Shown here: positions 37,113 to 46,170 of the stretch, in pieces
Position numbering within the stretch: the stretch's first letter is position 1
Layout: the number at the start of each line of letters is the position of its first letter
DNA from: CAVRUD01 sp963724285
GTDB taxonomy: Bacteria > Chloroflexota > Chloroflexia > Thermomicrobiales > UBA6265
Length of the DNA stretch: 64,000 nucleotides
NCBI GenBank assembly: GCA_963724285.1
Contig: CAVRUD010000027.1
Span: 1-64,000 of the forward strand
Direction of reading: 5' to 3'
Position numbers and translations under genes: made by a program
The notes under the pieces: generated by a model
Told to the model about the DNA's origin: nothing
The model's input: the letters and a program-made list of their open reading frames with translations, nothing else
The model's database searches: none

Positions 37113-38072
37113 ATGTCGGAGCTCTATCCCGAGATCGAGCCGTACGAGCACGGCATGCTCGACGTCGGCGACGGCAACCTCGTCTACTGGGAGACGTGCG
37201 GCAACCCAACCGGCAAGCCGGCGCTCGTCCTCCACGGCGGACCCGGCTCCGGGTGCACGCCCGGCTGGCGGCGCTACTTCGACCCCGCCGCCTACCGGAT
37301 CGTCCTCTTCGACCAGCGCGGCTGCGGCCGGAGCACGCCCCACGCCAGCGACCCCCAGGTCGATCTGGCCACGAACACGACCCACCATCTGATCGCCGAC
37401 ATCGAGCGCCTGCGGCAGCACCTGGGCATCGACCGCTGGCTACTCTTCGGCGCATCGTGGGGCTCAACCCTCGGCCTGGCCTACGCCGAAACCCATCCCG
37501 TGCGCGTATCCGAGGTGGTCCTCTTCAGCGTCGTCACCACCACGCCCAGCGAGGTCGAGTGGGTCACTCGCGACATGGGGCGGGTCTTCCCGGCCGAGTG
37601 GGAGCGGTTCCGCGACGGTGTCCGGCCCGCCGACCGCGATGGCAATCTCGCCGATGCGTACGCCCGACTGCTGCACGACGCCGACCCGGCCGTGCGGGAG
37701 CAGGCCGCCATCGATTGGTGCGCCTGGGAAGACACGCACGTCAGCCTCGTCCCTGGCCACCAGCCCGCCGAGCGGTATCGCGACCCGGTCTTCCGCATGG
37801 CATTCGCCCGCCTCGTCACCCACTACTGGCGCTCTGCGGGCTGGCTCGAAGACGGCATCCTCGTAAAGAACGCTCCAACCCTCGCCGGCATCCCTGGCCT
37901 CCTGATCCAGGGAAGGCTCGACGTCAGCGGCCCACCCGACGTCGCCTGGAACCTCGCCAAGCGGTGGCCCGGCTGCGAGTTCATGCTCATCGATGAGGCG
38001 GGACACGGCTTCGATGGCAGCATGACCGAAGCGCTCATCGCTGCGACCGATCGGTTCGCCGGGCATGCGTAG
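37113..38072 (+). CDS. pip: Proline iminopeptidase
   Basis: This 319-residue alpha/beta hydrolase (peptidase S33) releases N-terminal proline from peptides. VLHGGPGSGCTPGW is the oxyanion region, VLFDQRGCGRSTPH is a family signature, and the nucleophile Ser lies in LFGASWGSTLGLAYAE. The catalytic Asp is in IQGRLDVSGPP and the His in DEAGHGFDG. It is cytoplasmic. AAAGG lies 8 bases before ATG 37113. The frame is intact, and a B-family repeat follows. Confidence 0.92.
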   Translation: MSELYPEIEPYEHGMLDVGDGNLVYWETCGNPTGKPALVLHGGPGSGCTPGWRRYFDPAAYRIVLFDQRGCGRSTPHASDPQVDLATNTTHHLIADIERLRQHLGIDRWLLFGASWGSTLGLAYAETHPVRVSEVVLFSVVTTTPSEVEWVTRDMGRVFPAEWERFRDGVRPADRDGNLADAYARLLHDADPAVREQAAIDWCAWEDTHVSLVPGHQPAERYRDPVFRMAFARLVTHYWRSAGWLEDGILVKNAPTLAGIPGLLIQGRLDVSGPPDVAWNLAKRWPGCEFMLIDEAGHGFDGSMTEALIAATDRFAGHA

Positions 38073-38092
38073 CACATTCGGAGCCGCCTCCA

Positions 38093-38213
38093 CGTCGCCC
38101 GGGGCTCACGGCCCGGGCTCAACGTCACAGCCTCTCCGAGGCTAACGCGCGCACTCCGTCCTCAGTCCCGGAGGGACTTCCGTCACTCAGCCCGGGACTT
38201 TCAGTCCCGGGCG
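38093..38213. repeat. B-family repeat B5
   Basis: It begins CGTCGCCCGGGGCTCACGGC and contains CAGCCTCTCCGAGGCTA and AGTCCCGGAGGGACTT, then ends AGTCCCGGGCGGCC. It lies between the convergent pip and dipeptidase genes. Confidence 0.75.
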
Positions 38214-38297
38214 GCCGGGAGACGCGGGTGACCGTTCCGGCGTGCGCTCTCGCCACTCTCCTCCCCGTCTTCCCGTCTTCCCGTCTTCCCGCCTCCG

Positions 38298-39374
38298 TTA
38301 CGCCCTCCAGGTCTCCCCCAGCACCCGCACCCAGTTCTCGAAGCCGATCTTCCGCAAGGTCGCCTCGTCGTAGCCGCGCTCCCGAAGTACAGCAAAGAGA
38401 TTCGGCAGCTTCGACGCGTCGGCAAGCTCCTTGGGCATCGTCGCGCCGTCGAAGTCGGAGCCGAGCCCTACCTTGTCGGCCCCCAGGCGCTCGATCAGGT
38501 AGTCAATGTGGTCCGCCATCACCGTCAGCGGCGTCTCCGGGTCGTTTTTCCCGTCCGGGCGGAGGAAACCGACGTGGAAATTGATCCCCACGAGGCCATT
38601 GGACTCCTTGATCGCGTCGAGCTGCTTGTCGGTCAGGTTACGGGTCGATTCCGCTAGGGCGTGCGCGTTGGAGTGGCTACAGACGAGCGGCGCATCGCTG
38701 AGCGCCGCCACATCCCAGAACCCCTTCTCGTTCAAATGCGACAGGTCGAGCATGATGCCCATCCGGTTGCAAGCCCGCACCAGATCCTTGCCCAGATCGG
38801 TCAGCCCCGGCCCGGTGTCGGGCGAGCCCGGCCCGAACGGCACCCCGTGGGCAAAGATGTTCTGCCGCGACCAGACGATTCCCAGCGAGCGCATCCCCGC
38901 CTGGTAGAAGACCTCAAGGCGGTCAGCTCGGGATCGATGGGCTCAGCCCCTTCGAAGTGGAGCTCCATCGCAAAGGTGCCGCTCTCGAGACACGAGCGGA
39001 TATCGGCGGCGGTACGGACGATCTTGATCGCGCCGTCCGATTGCTCCTCCAGGCGGATCAACGTGCCCAGCAGCTTGAGCGCGACGCCCTGGGCATACTC
39101 CAGGTCCATCAACGGCCGGGTCACATCCGCGGAGAACTCCTTGACGATCTGGTCGGGATCGAGATCTTTGACCCTTCCACCCGCGACGTCCTGGTTCATC
39201 ACAAAGACGGCGAAGATCCCGCCGAACAGCCCGCCCTCTTTGGCCCGGGTGCAGGTCAATGTGCCCCGTATCCGACCGCTCGAAAAACGACCGTTCCTTG
39301 CCCCGGTCGGTCAAACTCAAGATCGTGTCGTTGTGCCCATCGAAAACCGGGATCTGGGCGCTGGATTCGCTCAC
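38298..39374 (-). pseudogene. Membrane-dipeptidase-type peptidase (M19), two frameshifts
   Basis: Segments from three frames join into one dipeptidase: MSESSAQIPVFDGHNDTIL (His and Asp zinc ligands) with DRGKERSFFERSDTGHIDL; then RAKEGGLFGGIFAVFVMNQD to AMELHFEGAEPI (bridging Glu); then GMRSLGIVWSRQNIFAHGV, MLDLSHLNEKGFWDV and CSHSNAHAL, ending RVLGETWRA. Breaks lie near 39262 and 38918. The family cleaves dipeptides, including some with D-amino acids. Order and coverage are complete, so error or recent mutation are both possible. Confidence 0.85.
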
Positions 39375-39511
39375 CTGTTGACTGCTCCCCTACGACCGGC
39401 CGTCGGGCCCCAAGCGACCCCTGCTGCCGATGCGCGGGTATCATGCACCGGATGACGCCGTCCCGAAAGCCGGGCCGGCGAGTGCAGACCGATTCTTAGA
39501 GGGAGCAGACG

Positions 39512-40300
39512 ATGACGGAGCAGGCAACCGCGACCGGACAGTTGGCAGGCAAAACCGCCCTGGTGATGGGTCTCGCCAACAAGTGGAGCATCGCCTGGCC
39601 GATCGGGCAGGCCCTCCACGCCGCCGGTGCCCGAGTCGCCTTCACCCACCTGAACGAGCGGGTCGAGCGCGACGTGACCAAGCTCCTGGCCGAGGTGCCC
39701 GGCGCCACGACCTACCAGTGCAACGTCGACAACGACGAAGAGCTCGACCGCCTGGCCGAGTCAGTCAAGAACGACCTCGGCACGGTCGATATCCTGGTGC
39801 ACTCGATCGCGTTCGCCCCGGCGGACGAGATGAAGAACCGCTTCCTGGAGACCAGCCGCGAAGGCTTCCGCATCGCCCACAACACCAGCGTCTATTCCCT
39901 GATCGCCGCCGCCCAGCGGATCGTCCCCCTGATGCCGGACGGCGGCAGCATCATCACCCTGACCTACCTGGGCGCCGACCGCGCCTTCCCCCGCTACAAC
40001 GTGATGGGCGTCGCCAAGGCCGCCCTGGAATCGACCGTGCGCTACCTGGCCCTCGATCTCGGCGAGCAGAAGATCCGGGTCAACGCGATCTCCGCCGGCC
40101 CGGTCCGCTCCTTCTCCGCCCGCGGCATCCCCGGCTTCGACGAGATGATGGACATGGCCGCCGATCGCGCCCCGATCAAGGGCCGCCTCGACCCCTCCCA
40201 GCTCGGCACCACCGCCGTCTTCCTCGCCTCCGACGGCGCCGCCGCCATCACCGGCGAAACGTTGTTCGTCGACGGCGGGTACCACGCCGTCGGGATGTGA
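39512..40300 (+). CDS. fabI: Enoyl-ACP reductase FabI
   Basis: This 262-residue short-chain reductase performs the last step of each fatty acid elongation cycle, reducing enoyl-ACP with NADH. VMGLANKWSIAWPIGQAL is the cofactor loop. Tyr152 (TYLGADR), Tyr162 and Lys169 (RYNVMGVAKAALE) match the catalytic residues of FabI. SIAFAPADEMKNRF and VRSFSARGIPGFDEMM are also typical. AGGGAGCAGACG precedes ATG 39512. It is the only fatty-acid gene here and stands alone. Confidence 0.93.
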   Translation: MTEQATATGQLAGKTALVMGLANKWSIAWPIGQALHAAGARVAFTHLNERVERDVTKLLAEVPGATTYQCNVDNDEELDRLAESVKNDLGTVDILVHSIAFAPADEMKNRFLETSREGFRIAHNTSVYSLIAAAQRIVPLMPDGGSIITLTYLGADRAFPRYNVMGVAKAALESTVRYLALDLGEQKIRVNAISAGPVRSFSARGIPGFDEMMDMAADRAPIKGRLDPSQLGTTAVFLASDGAAAITGETLFVDGGYHAVGM

Positions 40301-40302
40301 AT

Positions 40303-40400
40303 CGGCCCCGGACTAGCCCCCTAACCCCAACCCCTTCCCCCGGCTGCACTAAGGAAGGGCAGGGGAAGGGGTTGGGGGTTAGGGGGCCATTCCGGGGCCG
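40303..40400. repeat. G-rich inverted repeat C2 between convergent genes
   Basis: CGGCCCCGGA at 40303-40312 pairs with 40391-40400. Within it, AGCCCCCTAACCCCAACCCC pairs imperfectly with GGGGTTGGGGGTTAGGGGGC. The right arm has five G-runs of at least four, enough for a G-quadruplex. It probably acts as a two-way terminator for fabI and the facing dehydratase gene. Confidence 0.75.
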
Positions 40401-40405
40401 GAAGG

Positions 40406-41575
40406 TTACTCCGCCACCCCCTTCATCACCTCATACAGATCAGCCTTCTCTTCGAACCCGATCCCCGGCGCCTGCGGTAGCTCGACGTACCCGTCCTCCA
40501 CCGCGATCCCGTCCGCAAACCCTCCAAAGGGCTGAAAGATCCCAGGGTACGATTCGTTGCCGCCCAGGCCGAGGCCCGCCGCCATGTTCAGCGACATCTG
40601 GTGGCCGCCGTGGGGCACCACCCGGCGAGCGGACCAGCCGTGCTCCTCAAGCATCTCCAGGGTGCGCAGGTATTCGACCAGGCCGTAAGAGAGGGCGCAG
40701 TCGAATTGGAGGACATCGCGGTCCGGGCGCATGCCGCCGTAGCGGATCAGGTTGCGGGCATCGGGCATCGAGAACAGGTTCTCGCCGGTCGCCATCGGGC
40801 CGTCGTAGTGGTTGCCCAATTGGGCCTGCAGGGCGTAGTCGAGCGGATCGCCCGCCTCCTCGTACCAGCGCAGGCCGTATGGCGCCAGTGCCTCGGCATA
40901 CGCAATCGCGGTCGGCAGGTCGAACCGGCCGTTGGCATCGACCGCCAGGTTCTTGCCCTCCCCGACGACCTCCAACACCGCCTCGATCCGCTTCAGGTCC
41001 TCGGATAGCGGCGCCCCGCCGATCTTCATCTTGACCGTCGTCGTAGCCCATGGCCAGATAGCCGCGCATCTCATCCTGGAGGGCGGCAAGGTCTTTGCCG
41101 GGCTGGTAATAGCCCCCGGCGGCGTAGACCCAGACCCGCTCGTCGACCAAGCCACCACGGTAACGATCCGCCAGCAGCCGGTAGAGCGGCATCCCTCGAT
41201 CTTGGCGACCGCATCCCAGACGGCCATATCGATCGTCCCGACCGCCACCGAGCGCTCGCCGTGGCCGCCCGGCTTCTCGCCGGTCATCATGGCAGCCCAG
41301 ATCTTGTGCGGATCGACGTTCTCGCCGTCATCGCTGAGCAGCGACTCCGGCGGCGCCTCCATGATCCGGGGGATGAACCGCTCCCGCAGCAACCCGATCG
41401 GCGCATACCGCCCATTGGAGTTGAAGCCGTAGCCAACCACCCGGCGACCGTCGCGGACGACATCGGTCACGACCGCCACGACGGCGACATCCATCTTCGC
41501 AAAATCGATGTACGCGTTCCGGATCGCCGAGCGGATCGGCACCGCCTGCTCCCGAATCTCGACGATCCTCATCAT
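40406..41575 (-). pseudogene. Enolase-superfamily dehydratase, D-tartrate dehydratase-like, two compensating shifts
   Basis: The start MMRIVEIREQAVPIRSAIRN and VAVGTIDMAVWDAVAKIEG form the capping domain and barrel entry. The frame breaks at about 41193 (a G missing in GAGGGATG), continues in another frame as MPLYRLLADRYRG to RGYLAMGYD, and returns near 41041 (an extra G) at VKMKIGGAPLSEDLKRIEAV. LAVDANGRFD supplies a metal Asp, and VPHGGHQMSLN a catalytic His. VKMKIGG is like D-tartrate dehydratase. The ORF stays open across both shifts, giving about 50 wrong residues. Confidence 0.8.
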
Positions 41576-41589
41576 CCCCCTCCGAGCAC

Positions 41590-42045
41590 CTACGTCGACG
41601 TTGCCCCGGCCGGCACGGCCTCAACCTTCTCCAGGGTGACGGGCGTCGCCGCGCGCAAAGTATTCTGAATCTCGGCCACGGTATCGGTGAGCCGCATCAA
41701 TTCGCTGATCTCATCCTCGGACGCATGCGCGACAACCCTGGCGTTGTATCGCACCCCCTTGGTCGGCTCCCCGGGGCCACCGAACTCCCCATCGACCTCG
41801 ACTTCCACCTGCTCGACCTCGATCCCCAACCTCGCCGCTTCCCGGTAGATGTCGTTGCAATAACACGTCGCCAGCGCCAGAAAAAGCAACTCCCCGCCAT
41901 TCACCCCCGACCCCGGCCCCACCACCTTCGCCGGGATCGCAATCGTCTGGGATGTCCCGTTGGTCCCCACCGTCGCGACATGCTCTCCGCCTGCATTCCG
42001 CACCCGCGCCTCGATCTTCACGGCATCACCCGTGCTATCAGCCAC
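41590..42045 (-). CDS. OsmC-family protein
   Basis: This 151-residue protein has the OsmC fold, which in the best-known members reduces organic hydroperoxides with a Cys pair. The GPGSGVNGGELLFLALATCY segment holds the family core with Cys residues in ATCYCNDI. The second canonical Cys motif (usually VHxxC) is not evident, so peroxidase activity is uncertain. It starts at GTG 42045 and ends 14 bp before the dehydratase start, so they may be co-transcribed. Confidence 0.75.
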   Translation of the reverse strand: MADSTGDAVKIEARVRNAGGEHVATVGTNGTSQTIAIPAKVVGPGSGVNGGELLFLALATCYCNDIYREAARLGIEVEQVEVEVDGEFGGPGEPTKGVRYNARVVAHASEDEISELMRLTDTVAEIQNTLRAATPVTLEKVEAVPAGATST

Positions 42046-42058
42046 CCCGAAACCCGCG

Positions 42059-42119
42059 TTCGCCCCTTCCCCCTGCCGCAGCGGGGGGAAGGGGGCCGGG
42101 GGGTTAGGGGGCTGCTCTC
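42059..42119. repeat. G-rich repeat C3
   Basis: CCCCTTCCCCCTGCCGCAGC is followed by a G-rich arm with GGGGGG, GGGGG, GGGGGG and GGGGG runs. It lies between the OsmC gene and the permease gene. Confidence 0.7.
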
Positions 42120-42132
42120 ACCGCTCACGTCC

Positions 42133-43101
42133 TCACGTCTCACGTCTCTTCGGCGCCAGATACCGCCAGCGCGTCACCGGGTCCGTCACCGCCCGCACCC
42201 AGGTCGCCAGCAGATTGAGCGACAGCGCCGTGAGCAGGATGATCAGCCCCGGAAAGGTCACCAGCCACCAGGCGCTCGTCACGTACGCCCGGCCCTGGGC
42301 CAGCATCAGCCCCCAGGACGACTGGGGCGGCTGGATCCCGAGGCCCAGGAAGCTCAGCGACGCCTCCGTCAAAATCATCGTCGCCACTTCCAGCGTCGCC
42401 AGCACCAGGATCGGCGAGATCAGATTGGGGAGGATGTGGAGGAAGAGGATGCGGCGGTCGCCGCAGCCGGTTGCCCGGGCCGCTTCGACGAAGACGTGCT
42501 CCCGGTACGATAGGACCAATCCCCTGGTCACCCGGGCGTAGAGCATCCAGCGGGTGACGGCCAGCACCAGCACGACATTCCAGATGCCCGGGCCCAGGAC
42601 GTAGAGGACCACCAGCGCCGTCAACAGCGAGGGGAACCCCATCTGGATGTCGACGAACCGCATGATGACGTCGTCGACCCACCCGCGGTAGTAGCCGGCG
42701 AGCAGCCCCAGCAGAACGCCGAGCGTGCCCGAGATGAGGACGCTGCTGAACCCGACCGCCAACGAGATCCTGGCCCCGTAGATCAGGCGGGTGAGCAGAT
42801 CCCGGCCCTGCTGATCGGTCCCCAGCAGATGGGGCCAACTGCTGTCCGGCGAGGCCGTCATCGGCGGTTTGTTGCGCATGCCCAAGCCGCCGCCAGATTC
42901 GGCGTCGAACGGCGTCACCAACGGCGCGAAGATGGCCGCCAGCAGGAGGCTGACCAGGAAGACGAACGCCGCCAGCGCCAGTTTCTCCCGGACCAGCGCC
43001 TTACCGTAGATCTTGTAGGCCTTCGGCTTCTCCGCCCGCTGGCCGATCTCCGCCGGGCCGGTGGTGGCCAGCACCGCCCCGCCCGCCTCTCCCGCGCTCA
43101 C
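42133..43101 (-). CDS. Dipeptide/oligopeptide-type ABC permease, DppC-like
   Basis: This 322-residue inner-membrane permease has an N-terminal helix (ALAAFVFLVSLLLAAIFAPL), the DppC signature HLLGTDQQGRDLLTRLIYGA, five further helices, and the EAA loop EAARATGCGDRRILFLHILP that contacts the ATPase. It ends RYLAPKRRET. It overlaps the upstream permease by 4 bases. No ATPase genes are in the window, so the transporter must use ATPases coded elsewhere. The substrate could be peptides or sugar acids, given the adjoining dehydratases. Confidence 0.88.
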   Translation of the reverse strand: MSAGEAGGAVLATTGPAEIGQRAEKPKAYKIYGKALVREKLALAAFVFLVSLLLAAIFAPLVTPFDAESGGGLGMRNKPPMTASPDSSWPHLLGTDQQGRDLLTRLIYGARISLAVGFSSVLISGTLGVLLGLLAGYYRGWVDDVIMRFVDIQMGFPSLLTALVVLYVLGPGIWNVVLVLAVTRWMLYARVTRGLVLSYREHVFVEAARATGCGDRRILFLHILPNLISPILVLATLEVATMILTEASLSFLGLGIQPPQSSWGLMLAQGRAYVTSAWWLVTFPGLIILLTALSLNLLATWVRAVTDPVTRWRYLAPKRRET

Positions 43102-44026
43102 TGGTACCGCACCCGCGGGTCGATGACCGAATAGGCCACATCGACGAGCAGATTGATCCCGACCACCATCACCGCGATCACGATCGCCGTCGCTTCGATC
43201 AGGGGCAGATCCCGGTTCTCGATCGCCTGGATGAGCAGGATTCCGACACCCGGCCAGCCGAACAGGGTCTCGATCACGACCGCTCCATTGAGCAGCGATG
43301 CCGCCTCATCGCCCATCAGGGTCAGGATCGGGATGGCGGCGTTCTTGAGCGAGTGCCGCACGATGACGGCTTGCTCCTTGAGCCCCTTCGCTCGGGCCGT
43401 CGTGACGTAGCCCCGGCTCATCTCATCCAGCATCGACGCTCCGCACGACCTGGCTGATCCGCCCGATCGGCCGGACCGCCAGCGTGGCGGCGGGCAGGAG
43501 GACATATTCCAAGCCGCCGTAGCCGGAGGTGGGCACCCAGCCGAGCTCCACCGCAAAGAACAGGATCAGCATCAAGCCCAGCCAGAAATCAGCCGTGGAC
43601 ACGCCCGCCAGGGCAACGACGGTTACGAGGCGGTCCGCCAGCGAGCGCGGCCGGATCGCTGAAACGATCCCGAGCACCACCGCGAGGGGAATCGCCACCC
43701 CCAGCGTGACCGCGGCCAGATACAGCGTGGCCGGTAGCCGGTCGAGCACGATCGGCATGGCAGGCACCTTCTGCCAGACCGAATCCCCGAAATCGCCCCG
43801 GAAAAAGTCGCCCATATATCGGCCGAACTGGACCAGGATCGGATCATCCAGACCAAGCTGCGCGCGCAACGCCTCGACCTGCTCGTCGGTCGCCTCGGCG
43901 CGCAGCATCAGCCGGGCCGGATCGCCTAGGAGGTGCGTCACAAAGAACACCGCAACCACCAGCCCCAGCAGGATCAAGACCGAATGACTCAGCCGCCGTA
44001 ACAGATACCGGGCGATAGGACCTCAC
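43098..44026 (-). pseudogene. Dipeptide/oligopeptide-type ABC permease, DppB-like, frameshifted
   Basis: The protein begins around RYLLRRLSHSVLILLGLVVA and has typical DppB text: TDEQVEALRAQLGLDDPILV, GDFGDSVWQKVPAMPIVLDR and DFWLGLMLILFFAVELG. An inserted base near 43440 separates QVVR from ASMLDEMSRGYVTTARAKG, the EAA loop. It ends DPRVRYQ and overlaps the DppC gene. The start is unresolved: GTG 44026 has GGAGG nearby but lies in a different frame from the conserved text, so a second shift near 44010 is likely. Confidence 0.8.
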
Positions 44027-44043
44027 CTCCGGACTGGTGAGAA

Positions 44044-44362
44044 CGGCCCCCTACCACCTAGCCCTACCCCAGCCCCTTCCCCCGCTGCGCTACGGAGGTG
44101 CAAGGGGACGGGGAGACGGTCGCCGACCGAGGCCAGCCTCTTGCCGAGGGTCTGTAGGGGCGCATGGCATGCGCCCTTCTCAGGGAGGCGGCGTTGCGCC
44201 ATGGCCAGCTCGGCCCTGGATCCCGTCCAGGCCCCGCGTTCGACGGTCGTGGCGACGCGATCGGCACCAGGGCGATGCATGCCATGCGCCGCTACTGGTG
44301 GACGCGCCGCATTCTCCCCCTTCCCCCTGCCGCGCTACGGAGGAGCGGGGGTAAGGGGGCCA
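44044..44362. repeat. Cluster of repeats: C4, A6 and C5
   Basis: C4 (44044-44113) is a C-rich half arm with CCAGCCCCTTCCCCC. A6 (44154-44294) is a GTAGGGGCGCATGGCATGCG paired hairpin with a slightly diverged right arm ending GCGCCGCTAC. C5 (about 44313-44362) is a short G-rich stem. The cluster lies between the substrate-binding protein gene and the permease gene. Confidence 0.75.
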
Positions 44363-44369
44363 TGCCCCG

Positions 44370-46020
44370 TTACTCCGCCAGCGTCATCTCCTTCAGCAGC
44401 ATGAAGGCGTCCAGGCGGGGCTGCCAGGTCAGGTTCGCCGCCAGGCCGTAGTTGAGCGGCATGTAGATCACCGGCACCGAGGCGTAGGCGTCGTAGAACA
44501 TCTTGGTCACGGCGGCCAGGGCGGTCGCCGCTCCTCGCCGACCAGGGGCAAAGCGGCCGTGAGCGCCTCGTCCAGGGCCGGATCGCAATAGGTGGAGGCC
44601 GCCCCGTCGCAGCGGTAGTACGACGAGGCGGTGGCGCTGACGTCCATGATCTCGTTGCCGTGCGGGTTGGTCGTGATCCAGCCGCGATCTTCGGGCACGT
44701 CCTTGATGTTCTTCGAGTACTCCGGGTTGTAGAGCCCCGGCTCGATCACCTCGCTGGAGGCGTTCAGGCCGATGTCGTTGAGCTGGGTTGCGACGTATTC
44801 GGCCAGCTCGTCGTTGCGCAGGTAGATGCCCTGCGCGGGTGACGACCTTGACCGGGGCGTCGACCGGAACGCCGTCCGCCGCGGCCTCTTCGACCAGCGC
44901 CCGGCGCCTGCTCCATGTCGAACGGATAGGGCGCGAGATCGGCGTTGTAGCCGGTCGCGGAGGGGCCGACGAGCTGGGAGGCGGCTTCGCCGCCGCCGAA
45001 GAGCTCGTCGGCGATCGCCTGCTTGTCGACCGCGAAGGCGATCGCCTGGCGGACGCGGATATCGTTCATCGCGGCGTGGTTGGTGTCGATCCGCAGGAAG
45101 ATCGTCTCGACGCTGAAGGCACGGAGACGCAGACCGGCGTGGTCTCGCAGTCCTCCGGCGCCAGGAACCGGCCGATCTGGGCCTCGCCGGCGGTGACCTG
45201 CGCCGCCCGCACCGGCAGACTCGGCCCGGAAGACGTACTCGCCGTCCTTGATCGTGATCGTGCCGCGGCGCGTCCTCCGCCGTCGAGACCCCACCAGTCC
45301 GGGTATGGCGGTGATGCGTGATGTACTGGCCGCGGTTCCACTCGACGAAGGAGTAGGGGCCGGTGCCGATCGGCTCGGTGACGAGGGTGTCGGGCCGGTC
45401 GTGGACCTGGATCATGTTCGGGATCGGCGAGAAGTAGAGACGCGACGGGCAGGATCGGGTCCGGCTCGACGGTGGCGACGTCGAGGGTGTACTCGTCGAC
45501 CGCGGTGGCGTTCATGTCCGGGCCGATGAACTGGTAGATCTCGAACTCGTTCTCCGGCGACCAGGTGTAGTTGATGCCGAATGCGGCGACCTCGGCATTG
45601 AAGGGGTCGCCGTTGTGGAAGGTCACGCCCTGGCGGAGGGTGAAGCGCCAGGTCCGGTCGTCGGTCTGCTCCCAGGCGGTCGCCAGCTCGCCGACCAGCT
45701 CGTTGGTGACGGGATCGCGGTTGAGCAGCGCTTCCTGCACGTTGCGCAGGATCGGGTGGCCGTCGGTGCTGATAGGCCTTCCAGTTCTCGAGCGTGTCGG
45801 GCTCGACCGACATCGAGATGACCAATTTGCCGGTCGGCTCCGTCCCCTGCGCCGCCGCCGTCCAGGTGCCCCGGGCCGCAAGTCCGACCGCCGGCGCCGC
45901 CAACCCGAGCGCCGCCGCTCGCTTCGCCAGATCGCGGCGGGAGAACCGGGTATCGCCCACCATCCGGACCAAATCCTCGATCGCCTCGTCGTTCGTTCGC
46001 CGTCGAACCGTCTTGGCCAT
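44370..46020 (-). pseudogene. ABC substrate-binding protein (SBP_bac_5), many frameshifts
   Basis: From ATG 46020 with a GGAGG site: a leader with SRRDLAKRAAALGLAAPAVG, then GKLVISMSVEPDTLENWKAY. Later segments in changing frames are HPILRNVQEALLNRDPVTNE, FTLRQGVTFHNGDPFNAEV, TEPIGTGPYSFVEWNRGQYI, NDIRVRQAIAFAVDKQAIAD and YDAYASVPVIYMPLNYGLAA. All are in the order expected of a periplasmic dipeptide/oligopeptide binding protein, but at least six shifts break it. It would deliver substrate to the DppBC-like permeases downstream. Confidence 0.8.
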
Positions 46021-46170
46021 GGGAAATCCTCCTCGTCGGTGAAGCGGATAGTCTTGGACCCATTGCGCTGCTGGCTGCTGGATCGCCCCCTCTCAGATGA
46101 TGCTGTCGCCAAATGGAAGTGTCCGGTATCAAACCGTTCCAGGCCGGATGTGTCAACACGTCGATCCCGC

